DNA from: CAWHJB01 sp963698715
GTDB lineage: Bacteria > Chloroflexota > Anaerolineae > Anaerolineales > UBA4823
DNA: 64,000 nt
Assembly (NCBI GenBank): GCA_963698715.1
Contig: CAVORW010000001.1
Coordinates: forward strand, 248,001 to 312,000
Reading direction: 5' to 3'
Shown here: positions 56,920-64,000 of the stretch, one piece after another
Layout: each line of letters opens with the position of its first letter
Position numbering within the stretch: the first letter of the stretch is position 1
Position numbers and translations under genes: made by a program
The notes under the pieces: generated by a model
The model's input: the letters and a program-made list of their open reading frames with translations, nothing else
Told to the model about the DNA's origin: nothing
Database searches by the model: none

Positions 56920-58053
56920 CTAGCGGCCCCGGTTGCGCAGGAAGGTCGGGATATCCAGGTCTTCGGTGTTGAAGGCGCGCGGCTGGAAGTCTTGCTGCGG
57001 TTTCTGCCCGGTTGGGGGCAGTGGAGCCGCATGCGAGCGCTTGCGCGGTTCGCTGACCGGGGCTTCCATAATACGGCGCGGCACACCAGTCCGTTCGAAG
57101 CCGGTGGCGATGACCGTAATGCGGACCTTTTCTTTCATGTTTGGATCGATCACGGCGCCGAAGATCAGGTTGACATCCGGGTGAGCGGTTTCCTTGATGA
57201 TTGCGGCTGCCTGGTTGACATCGAACAGGGTCAGATCCGTGCCGCCGGTGACGTTGAACAGGATCCCGCGCGCGCCGTCGATGGTGATGTCCAGCAGCTG
57301 GCTGGAGATGGCCTGCTCGGCTGCCACTCGGGCAGCTTCCTCGCCGTCCGCCATTCCGACTGCCATCAGGGCCGCTCCGCCTTCCGACATGATGGTGCGT
57401 ACGTCGGCGAAGTCCAGGTTGATCAAGCCGGGGACTGTGATCAATTCCGAAATGCCCTGCACGCCCTGGCGCAGCACGTCGTCCGCCATCCGGAAAGCGG
57501 TCTGCAGGTTGGCGCGCTTGTCCACGATCTGCAGCAACCGGTCGTTGGGGATGACGATCAGCGTGTCAGACTGCTCTTTGAGGTTTGAGATCCCATTCTC
57601 GGCCGATTGGATCCGCCGCGAACCTTCAAACGTGAAGGGCCGGGTGACAACCCCAATGGTCAGCGCGCCAACCTCTTTGGCGATCTGGGCGATCACGGGT
57701 GCCGCCCCTGTGCCGGTGCCGCCGCCCATTCCGGCGGTAATGAAGACCATATCCGAGCCTTTCATAACTTCGTACATGTGCTCGGCCGATTCTTCAGCCG
57801 CCTTGCGGCCCATATCGGGATCACCGCCGGAGCCCAAGCCGCGAGTCAGCTTTTCGCCGATCCGCACCCGGGAAGTAGCCTTGGAGAGCAGCAGCGCCTG
57901 GGCGTCGGTGTTGACCGCCACAAAGTCTACGCCCTGCAGGCCTTCGTCGATCATACGATCGACGGCGTTGCACCCGCCGCCTCCTACACCCACAACTTTA
58001 ATGCGGGCAAAGGATTCGACCTGGTTTGGATAATTGGCATTCATATTCGACAT
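56920..58053 (-). CDS. ftsZ: Cell-division GTPase FtsZ
   Basis: 377 residues; forms the Z ring. The GTP-binding motif GGGTGTG is in AGMGGGTGTGAAPV, the T7 loop region is in LINLDFADVRTIM, and the N-terminal VGVGGGGCNAVDRM is typical. The C-terminal tail ends DIPTFLRNRGR, the peptide that binds FtsA and other partners. ATG 58053 is chosen because AGGAGGAAGTC lies right before it. It is the last gene of the mur-fts cluster, downstream of ftsA. Confidence 0.97.
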   Translation of the reverse strand: MSNMNANYPNQVESFARIKVVGVGGGGCNAVDRMIDEGLQGVDFVAVNTDAQALLLSKATSRVRIGEKLTRGLGSGGDPDMGRKAAEESAEHMYEVMKGSDMVFITAGMGGGTGTGAAPVIAQIAKEVGALTIGVVTRPFTFEGSRRIQSAENGISNLKEQSDTLIVIPNDRLLQIVDKRANLQTAFRMADDVLRQGVQGISELITVPGLINLDFADVRTIMSEGGAALMAVGMADGEEAARVAAEQAISSQLLDITIDGARGILFNVTGGTDLTLFDVNQAAAIIKETAHPDVNLIFGAVIDPNMKEKVRITVIATGFERTGVPRRIMEAPVSEPRKRSHAAPLPPTGQKPQQDFQPRAFNTEDLDIPTFLRNRGR

Positions 58054-58182
58054 GACTTCCTCCTCAATCTGAATATACCTACTTGATTGCATCGTTCGCT
58101 CTTATACTGGTTGCAACACACAGGCCTGGATCGGGCAGGTGCCAGCTAGCCCGCAGCTCCCGACCGGTGTGGAATTGCCTTG

Positions 58183-59427
58183 TTATGGCAGCAGCCTCTT
58201 CAATAGATTTTTAATCTTTTCCCAATCCAGCGGTCCGCCGCCGGAAGGTGAGCTGCTGCTGCGGCGCCTGCCTCCCTGGGGAGCCAGTTCGCTGTATTGA
58301 ACCGCCCATTTTAACAGGCCGACGCTGGTGGAGTATGCCGGCGAGTCCAGGCGGTCGACCATCCCAATCAGGTTTTCGGGCTGGGCGATCCGCACCGGCA
58401 CGCCCAGCACGTGGCTTGCCAGGGTGCGCATACCGGGCAGCAGGCTGGAGCCGCCGGTCAATACCATGCCGGCTGGCAGCAGGCCATCATAGCCGGAGCG
58501 CTTGATCTCTTGAACCACCATGCTGAAGATTTCTTCCACCCGGGCTTCGATGATTGTCACCAGTTCCTGCCGGCTGATCTGAACAGCCTCCTGCTCGCCA
58601 AACGGCTTAATATTGAAATATTCCTGCGATTCAACTTCACCGGGCAGGGCGTGGCCGTGCTCGATTTTGATCTCCTCGGCCTGGGACATGGGCAGGCGCA
58701 GGCCATGGGCGATATCCGATGAGACATGATTGCCGCCCAGCGAGAGCACCGCGGTATGCCAGACATCGCCATCAATGTAGATTGCCATATCGGTCGTCCC
58801 ACCGCCCACATCGCACACCACCACACCCATTTGGCGCTCCGTTTCGGTCAGGACGACTTCAGCCGAGGCCAATGGATTAAGCACAAATTGCGAAACCTCT
58901 ACCCCGGCAGCAGCCACACATTGGCGCAAATTTTCCACGCTGGCGGCTGAAGCCGTAATAATGTGTGTCTCAACTTCCAAACGGTACCCGTGCATCCCAA
59001 TCGGGGCCCGGATGCCTTCCTGCCCGTCGACGTTAAACCCGCGCTGGATCACATGGATGATTTCGCGGTTGTGGGGGATGGCCACCGCCCGGGCGGCATC
59101 CACCGCTCTGGCGACATCGTCGGCATCGATAACTCTCCCGGAGACACCCACTACCCCCCGGCTATTGACCGAAGAAACATTCGAGCCCGCCAGGCTGACC
59201 AGGGCTGAGCTGATCTCCAGCCCCGAGCTGCGTTCGGCCTTATCGATCGAACGGCTGACCGCCTGCGAGGCGGCTGCCAGATCGACGACAACGCCTTTGC
59301 GCATGCCTTGAGCTGGTTCAATGCCAACGCCCAGGATGCGGATCTGCCCCGGGTTCTCTTCCCGCGCAACCAGCGAGCAGATTTTGGTTGTTCCAATATC
59401 AATTCCGACTACAATAGAATCATCCAT
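58183..59427 (-). CDS. ftsA: Cell-division protein FtsA
   Basis: 414 residues; an actin-like ATPase that ties FtsZ to the membrane. The phosphate-1 motif VVGIDIGTTKICSLV, the SHS2/1C subdomain, phosphate-2 CDVGGGTTDMAIY and adenosine motif TGGSSLLPGM are present. The C-terminus ends IKNLLKRLLP, an amphipathic helix that can insert into the membrane, after a Ser/Gly/Arg linker. ATG 59427 is preferred over GTG 59439 for spacing to GGTGGAG. It lies 8 bases after ftsQ. Confidence 0.95.
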   Translation of the reverse strand: MDDSIVVGIDIGTTKICSLVAREENPGQIRILGVGIEPAQGMRKGVVVDLAAASQAVSRSIDKAERSSGLEISSALVSLAGSNVSSVNSRGVVGVSGRVIDADDVARAVDAARAVAIPHNREIIHVIQRGFNVDGQEGIRAPIGMHGYRLEVETHIITASAASVENLRQCVAAAGVEVSQFVLNPLASAEVVLTETERQMGVVVCDVGGGTTDMAIYIDGDVWHTAVLSLGGNHVSSDIAHGLRLPMSQAEEIKIEHGHALPGEVESQEYFNIKPFGEQEAVQISRQELVTIIEARVEEIFSMVVQEIKRSGYDGLLPAGMVLTGGSSLLPGMRTLASHVLGVPVRIAQPENLIGMVDRLDSPAYSTSVGLLKWAVQYSELAPQGGRRRSSSSPSGGGPLDWEKIKNLLKRLLP

Positions 59428-59435
59428 CCCAGTTC

Positions 59436-60458
59436 TCACTCCACCCGGAAGTACGGGGCATGTACGAATTCAACGCTGATCAGGCTCGGCTGGATTCCCT
59501 GAGCACTGAGCTGGGCGAGCATAGAGTTGTACACATTCAATTTCATCTCGATGTCTTGCGCGTCCCCAAAATAGACCTTCCAGCCGCGTGCATCCTGCCA
59601 TCCCAGACCGCGCTGGTTATCGAAAGCCAGCGGGGTGTTCGCAGGTGCATTCTGCGTCAGCGACAATACTGCCGAGACAATCTCATCACTCAGCAGGCTG
59701 GTAGCTGCTGCCTGTTGGGCCAGTTGAGCCGCCTGCACAGCTTCCAGGCTGGTGAATGCCTCGGCTGAGAGCACCAGCGGCAGGGCGGATTCTGGCGTGT
59801 CTTGTGCCTGGACAACCGGCAGATCGGCCGGCAGGGTCTCGCCGCGCAATGGGAAGGCTACACCCTCCTGATCCACCAGCAGGGTCCGGCCATCTTGCTG
59901 CCATACCAACACCGGCGTCCGCTCGCTCAGGCTGACGGTTACCTGATTTGGCAGGCTGACCGTGACCTGGATATCCGAAAATTCTGGGAAAGTTTTTTCC
60001 AGGCTGGCCTTAGCGGCGGCTATATCCACAGCAAAGATTGGTTCGTTGTTAAGATCCAGAACCGCATTGACCTCTGCGCTGCTCAACCGCTGCAGGCCTT
60101 CGATTTCAACGATCTGCACCTGATAGCCGGGTGAGTTCCAGTATTGGTACAGCAGAGCTCCGAAGAAGATTGTCAGGGCCAGGGAGAGCACCCGCCAGCC
60201 AACCCGCACGCGCGGCAGGGAGGGCAGCCGCATCTCGGCTCCTACGATCGGAAGCGCTATGTCGAAGCGCCGCTTGGCACTGCTGCGACGGATAGGCCGG
60301 GAAGGAAGCTCCGTAACCCCACCGCGCACCATCACGGGAGGAATGCCTCTCCCTGTCCCAGATGACCGTTTTCCGCCAGAACTGGCGGTGCGGTTTGTTC
60401 GGGCGCCGGTGCGCGTGCGCGCCGTTAATGTCTTGGAAGATCGTGTACTTCGAGCCAT
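59436..60458 (-). CDS. ftsQ: Cell-division protein FtsQ/DivIB
   Basis: 340 residues. A long, basic, Ser/Thr/Arg-rich cytoplasmic tail (1-95), one membrane helix (about 90-110, VLSLALTIFFGALLYQYW), a POTRA domain (about 113-185: QIVEIEGLQRLSSAEVNAVL) and the FtsQ beta domain. ATG 60458 has GGAGG 10 bases upstream and lies inside the end of ddl, so the genes are coupled. A longer in-frame start at 60527 would overlap ddl more. Confidence 0.9.
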   Translation of the reverse strand: MARSTRSSKTLTARTRTGARTNRTASSGGKRSSGTGRGIPPVMVRGGVTELPSRPIRRSSAKRRFDIALPIVGAEMRLPSLPRVRVGWRVLSLALTIFFGALLYQYWNSPGYQVQIVEIEGLQRLSSAEVNAVLDLNNEPIFAVDIAAAKASLEKTFPEFSDIQVTVSLPNQVTVSLSERTPVLVWQQDGRTLLVDQEGVAFPLRGETLPADLPVVQAQDTPESALPLVLSAEAFTSLEAVQAAQLAQQAAATSLLSDEIVSAVLSLTQNAPANTPLAFDNQRGLGWQDARGWKVYFGDAQDIEMKLNVYNSMLAQLSAQGIQPSLISVEFVHAPYFRVE

Positions 60459-60459
60459 A

Positions 60460-61581
60460 TCAGTCTTGCCTCCGGAATCTGCGTTCCGTGCGGTCTCGGT
60501 CGGCTTTGCGCTGAAGAGCGAGTTCAATCAGGCGGTCCAGCAGCTGCGGGTATGGCAATCCACTGGCTTCCCAGAGCTTTGGATACATACTGATCTTGGT
60601 AAAGCCCGGGATTGTATTGATCTCGTTCAGGTAAAGTTCACCGCTGTCCTTATCCAGTAAAAAATCTGCCCGGGCCATGCCGGCTCCGTCGACTGCGCGA
60701 TAGGCTTGGATTGCCATTTGGCGGGCTTTAAGGGCCACTTCATCCGAGATCGGTGCCGGAATCAGCAAACTGGAATTTTCGTCCAGGTATTTTGCGGCAT
60801 AGGAGTAATATTCTCCGGCCGGGATGATCTCGCCTGGAACAGAAGCCTCCGGCAGATCGTTGCCCAATACGCTGATCTCGATCTCACGCCCGTTGATACC
60901 CCGTTCTACCAGCACCCGCCGGTCGTAGCGAGCAGCTTCCAACAGGCCCTCTATCAGGTCCGAGCGCGAGCGGCATTTGCTGATCCCCACTGATGAGCCC
61001 AGGTTGGCAGGTTTCACAAACAACGGGTAGCTGGCTGTCTTTTCCGCCCGGTCCAGAACCGCCTCCAAATTGCTTTCGATTTCGCTGCGAAGTACCAGGA
61101 CGGATTTTAACACCGGGATATTATGGGCGCGCATTACATCTTTGAAAGCTGCCTTATCCATCCCCAGCGCCGATCCAAGCACGCCAGCGCCCACATAAGC
61201 CAGGTCGGCCATTTCCAGGAAGCCCTGTAACGTTCCGTCTTCACCAAAAGTGCCGTGCAGGACGGGAAAAATCACGTCCAGCTGGGAGAGCGGTTCTAGT
61301 ATGGCGCGGCGGTCGTTCTCCCGCAGGGCGTTCAACCCGTTGCAGGAAGGGTCAGGCAGCATCGCAGCCCGGTTCAAGTGACCGGTCTTACCGCTGCTCA
61401 AGGCATCCAGCACATCTTCACCAGTCAGCCAGGCTCCCTGGTGGTCGATCCCAATCTGGGTGATGGCGTATCTGTGAGGGTCTAAGGCACCCATAACCGA
61501 GCGCGCCGACATCAGCGAGACTTCATGCTCGCCGGAGCGACCGCCAAAAATTACGCCTATTTGTAGTTTGCCGTTGTTCAT
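60460..61581 (-). CDS. ddl: D-alanine--D-alanine ligase
   Basis: 373 residues; makes the D-Ala-D-Ala dipeptide of peptidoglycan. The N-terminal VIFGGRSGEHEVSLMSA, the ATP-grasp core (FVKPANLGSSVGISKC) and the metal-binding end DLYLNEINTIPGF-type segment are present (ELYLNEINTIPGFT). ATG 61581 has GAAGAGA upstream; ATG 61599, right after the murB stop, is an in-frame alternative that would add six residues. Length is normal for the family. Confidence 0.95.
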   Translation of the reverse strand: MNNGKLQIGVIFGGRSGEHEVSLMSARSVMGALDPHRYAITQIGIDHQGAWLTGEDVLDALSSGKTGHLNRAAMLPDPSCNGLNALRENDRRAILEPLSQLDVIFPVLHGTFGEDGTLQGFLEMADLAYVGAGVLGSALGMDKAAFKDVMRAHNIPVLKSVLVLRSEIESNLEAVLDRAEKTASYPLFVKPANLGSSVGISKCRSRSDLIEGLLEAARYDRRVLVERGINGREIEISVLGNDLPEASVPGEIIPAGEYYSYAAKYLDENSSLLIPAPISDEVALKARQMAIQAYRAVDGAGMARADFLLDKDSGELYLNEINTIPGFTKISMYPKLWEASGLPYPQLLDRLIELALQRKADRDRTERRFRRQD

Positions 61582-61599
61582 TGTTCTCTTCAATGCCAT

Positions 61600-62577
61600 C
61601 TACTGATTCTCAGGCCATTCACCCATGATCTCGATTTCAAGTTCAAGCTGGAGGCCAAATTGCCTTTCAACCTCTTGTTGGGCCAGTTTGATCAAGGCCC
61701 GAACATCGTTGGCGCTTGCCTGGCCCCGGTTGATGAAAAAATTAGCATGCAGGCTGCTGATTTCGGCCCCACCGATCACACTGCCTTTCAAGCCGGCAGC
61801 CTCAATCAAACGGCCTGCATAATCGCCGGACGGGTTTTTGAACATCGAACCCATGCTGGCCCCAGCTGGCTGGGTGCGCCGCCGGTACTGCGTGTATTCG
61901 TCCATGCGAGTCTGCACCGTAGCGGTTGTACTGCGCTCTAAAGCCAGAGTGGCGCTCAAGACTACGGCCTGACCGGGGTTCCTTTTTAAGATGCTGCTGC
62001 GGTAAGTCAGCCCGAGTCGTTCTGAGGGCCATTCTTCCCGCAAAGGGGAGGTTTTATCCACTCCTCCCATATGGTGCAAGATTTCTGCCAGTTGAATATT
62101 TCCAGCCATGTCGCCGCGATGCGCCCCGGCATTGCCGACCACAGCCCCGCCAACAGTCCCGGGAATACCCGCCGCCCATTCCAGCCCGCTCAGGCCGCGC
62201 TGGGCTGCCTGGCGTGCCAGCAGTCCAAAATTAGCGCCCGACTCTGCCCATACCTGCGGAGGGCTGGCCGCCTCTGTAAAGCGGGTCTGGCGAGCCCGGT
62301 TCAGGATGACCACGCCTCTCACGCCAAGATCGCTGATCAGAACGTTTGAGCCGCCTCCCAGGATGGTGAAGTCCCGGTCCATCTGCCAAAGCAGGCTGGC
62401 AGCTTGAGCCAGATCTTCCACCGAGTTGACTTCCACCAGCAAGTCAGCCGGACCGCCCAGGCGAGCAGCAGTGTAGCGCGATAGGTCGGCGTTTTCTTGC
62501 AGGCGCGTCCCTGGACGCCCTATAAGCACTGCACGCAGGTGGTCGATCAATACGGAGTCTACAGTCATCACAGTCAT
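61600..62577 (-). CDS. murB: UDP-N-acetylenolpyruvoylglucosamine reductase
   Basis: 325 residues; the NADPH- and FAD-dependent second step of UDP-MurNAc synthesis. FAD-binding segments TAARLGGPADLLVEV and LGGGSNVLISDLGVRGVVI, GLEWAAGIPGTVGGAVVGNAGAH split by function, and the catalytic Ser region GASMGSMFKNP are present. The start is uncertain: ATG 62577 is taken, with ATG 62568 and TTG 62595 as alternatives. It lies 31 bases after the small unknown gene. Confidence 0.93.
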   Translation of the reverse strand: MTVMTVDSVLIDHLRAVLIGRPGTRLQENADLSRYTAARLGGPADLLVEVNSVEDLAQAASLLWQMDRDFTILGGGSNVLISDLGVRGVVILNRARQTRFTEAASPPQVWAESGANFGLLARQAAQRGLSGLEWAAGIPGTVGGAVVGNAGAHRGDMAGNIQLAEILHHMGGVDKTSPLREEWPSERLGLTYRSSILKRNPGQAVVLSATLALERSTTATVQTRMDEYTQYRRRTQPAGASMGSMFKNPSGDYAGRLIEAAGLKGSVIGGAEISSLHANFFINRGQASANDVRALIKLAQQEVERQFGLQLELEIEIMGEWPENQ

Positions 62578-62608
62578 AGCTTCTCGGGCTGTCAATCGTC
62601 GGCTGGGT

Positions 62609-62809
62609 TCAATCTTTCTTCATTCGTTTGATCAGACGCATAATTACGTCCTTTTTTTGCGGAACCTCGATCTCCAGCGGTATGATCTCCTCGCTGATCT
62701 CGGGCAGAATATCCATCCCAGTCTCTTCTTCCTGAATGAAGCGCGGTCGTAAGGTCAGGTTATAAAGCGCCAGTATTTCAGCATCATATTGCCTGATTTT
62801 TTCGGACAT
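62609..62809 (-). CDS. Small unknown protein between murC and murB
   Basis: 66 residues, soluble, charged: MSEKIRQYDAEILALYNLT, then an acidic middle and a basic end (VIMRLIKRMKKD). I do not recognise a family. A very good ribosome site, AAGGAGG, lies 7 bases before ATG 62809, inside the end of murC, so translation is likely and coupled to murC. The C-terminal amphipathic helix could touch the membrane. The location suggests a role in cell-wall synthesis or division. Confidence 0.65.
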   Translation of the reverse strand: MSEKIRQYDAEILALYNLTLRPRFIQEEETGMDILPEISEEIIPLEIEVPQKKDVIMRLIKRMKKD

Positions 62810-64000
62810 TTCTGCCTCCTTGAGCCGGCTTATGTTTTAACTGAAACCCCTGCTCGGTGTTCGGACTGTTGCTGATATAGCCCAGAGAACTGTTCTGGGC
62901 GATTTTTGGATTGATTTGGTTGGCGTCGCCCGCCGATAAGACCAAAACCACATCTCCCGGTTCCAGGCTTTCACTCAGCACCTGGGCAGTTTGATCGATA
63001 CTGCCGGAATATCGGGCCTGAGCATGATCCACAACCGCAGCTACATCCTGAGCTGAAAACCCGTCTTCCGGAGGGGCTTCGCGGGAGGGGAAAATATCGG
63101 TAATCAACACCTGATCTGCATGCTCAAAGCTGGCCGCAAATTCCTTCAGCAGCGTCCGGGTGCGCGAGAATGTGTGTGGCTGCCAGACAGCCCAGATGCG
63201 GCGGTCGTTGTAACGGATGCGAGCAGCTTCCAGGGTTGCTCGAATTTCCGTTGGGTGATGGGCATAATCATCGACCAGGGTAACACCAGACACCTGAGCA
63301 TAAACCTCGAATCGCCGGTCGGTGCCCTGATACTCTCCTAGCGCCTGGGCTGCCTCTTGGAGGGGCAGTCCCAAACAGTCGATCACTGCCAGAGCTGCCA
63401 GGGCATTATTCACATTGTGCAGCCCCGGTACCAGCAGGTCGACCATCTGGCTGGCGGAGGGGCAGACTGCCTCAAAACTCATCCCGCCCCAAATATTGAT
63501 CTCCGGCTGGAGCGCCCGATACTCTGCCTGCGGGGATTTCAACCCATAACCCAAGACCTTCTGATCTTTACGACCAGCCTGGGCTGCCAGTTTAGCGGCT
63601 CCAGGGTCATCTATACCTGCCAGCAAGGTCCCTTCTTCCGTAAGGAGGCCGCTGAATTCCACGAAAGCCTCATAGAACGATTCCGGCGTGGGGAAGCAAT
63701 CCGGGTGATCGTGCTCGATATTGGTTACAACAGCCAGATCCGGCGATAGTCCCAGGAACATATGGTCGTATTCATCTGCCTCAATGACAAAGGCTGGTCC
63801 CTTGCCGGCATGGGCGTTGCTGGACAGGTTGGCTGACACTCCGCCAATAATATAAGACGGGTCTTGCTCGAGAGCCGTAAGCAGCCAGGCGATCATTGCC
63901 GTGGTGGTAGTTTTACCATGCGTCCCGGCTACGGCAATGCTCGTTTTGCCTTCCATCAGGCGGCCCAGGAAATCGGCTCGCTTAAGGACCGGGACGCCGG
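62784..64000 (-). CDS. murC: UDP-N-acetylmuramate--L-alanine ligase (5' end outside window)
   Basis: The frame is open to the right edge, so about 405 C-terminal residues are seen and about 70-80 are missing. The ATP-binding P-loop GTHGKTTTTAMI, the DEYDHMFL segment, the TNIEHDHPDCF metal site and the ADYAHHPTEIRATL-type motif (DDYAHHPTEI) are present. The end, after VLVLSAGDANQINPKI, is about 35 residues longer than usual and overlaps the start of the small gene by 26 bases. It adds L-Ala to UDP-MurNAc. Confidence 0.95.
   Translation of the reverse strand, partial: GVPVLKRADFLGRLMEGKTSIAVAGTHGKTTTTAMIAWLLTALEQDPSYIIGGVSANLSSNAHAGKGPAFVIEADEYDHMFLGLSPDLAVVTNIEHDHPDCFPTPESFYEAFVEFSGLLTEEGTLLAGIDDPGAAKLAAQAGRKDQKVLGYGLKSPQAEYRALQPEINIWGGMSFEAVCPSASQMVDLLVPGLHNVNNALAALAVIDCLGLPLQEAAQALGEYQGTDRRFEVYAQVSGVTLVDDYAHHPTEIRATLEAARIRYNDRRIWAVWQPHTFSRTRTLLKEFAASFEHADQVLITDIFPSREAPPEDGFSAQDVAAVVDHAQARYSGSIDQTAQVLSESLEPGDVVLVLSAGDANQINPKIAQNSSLGYISNSPNTEQGFQLKHKPAQGGRNVRKNQAI

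Overview
The window looks like a chromosomal piece of a Chloroflexota bacterium, most likely class Anaerolineae. This is inferred from gene content and style, not from a marker-gene match: secreted proteins with Thr/Pro-rich linkers, a stand-alone Roadblock/LC7 protein, a DUF5666 protein, a B12-dependent ribonucleotide reductase (NrdJ) paired with NrdR, and a murC-murB-ddl-ftsQ-ftsA-ftsZ division cluster. I see no rRNA, tRNA, CRISPR array, transposase or phage gene.

Layout. 1-5.2 kb: HEAT-repeat protein, AEC transporter, membrane metallopeptidase, acylphosphatase, a decayed radC, a copy of a hairpin repeat, and a membrane zinc-ribbon gene with its own promoter and folded leader. 5.2-9.2 kb (minus): eno, pyrG (frameshifted in an A-run) and a Roadblock gene. 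9.4-14.8 kb (minus): a TetR-controlled ABC efflux operon (tetR, two permeases, ATPase, HlyD-type lipoprotein) with a clear operator. 15-20.4 kb (plus): secreted protein, pth, mfd and a PglC-like phosphoglycosyl transferase. 20.5-28.2 kb (plus): the most unusual block. It holds E1 alpha and beta subunits of a 2-oxoacid dehydrogenase, a lipoyl domain fused to a NeuD/PglD-type sugar acyltransferase, PhzF, a DegT/PglE-type aminotransferase and two tandem alanine-dehydrogenase-like proteins. 28.2-35 kb: second repeat copy, a UbiA prenyltransferase (frameshifted in a T-run), DUF5666, deoxynucleoside kinase, YwbE, and an orphan two-gene unit of a CoiA-like protein plus a protein I do not recognise. 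35-44.8 kb: flavoprotein, CocE hydrolase, divergent MFS/MerR pair, histidine phosphatase, DUF2202 and DUF4405 proteins, cation/proton antiporter. 45-51.3 kb: FHA membrane protein, aldo-keto reductase, ChrB-domain protein plus MFS, methyltransferase. 51.5-56.3 kb (minus): nrdR and nrdJ, the latter with a 448-residue homing-endonuclease intein. 56.3-64 kb: two structured intergenic stretches, then ftsZ, ftsA, ftsQ, ddl, murB, a small unknown gene and murC, which runs off the end.

How genes work together. The 20-28 kb block can be read as a pathway in which E1 decarboxylates a 2-oxoacid, loads the acyl group on the lipoyl lysine of the fusion protein, and the fused NeuD domain passes it to an amino sugar made by the DegT enzyme. 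The upstream PglC-like enzyme would put that sugar on a lipid carrier. This is inference from domain architecture and gene order. The minus-strand mur/fts genes supply peptidoglycan precursors and the divisome. nrdR/nrdJ control dNTP supply, and a salvage deoxynucleoside kinase lies elsewhere in the window.

Two single-base homopolymer frameshifts (pyrG, ubiA) suggest assembly errors. The radC damage is larger and looks like real gene decay.
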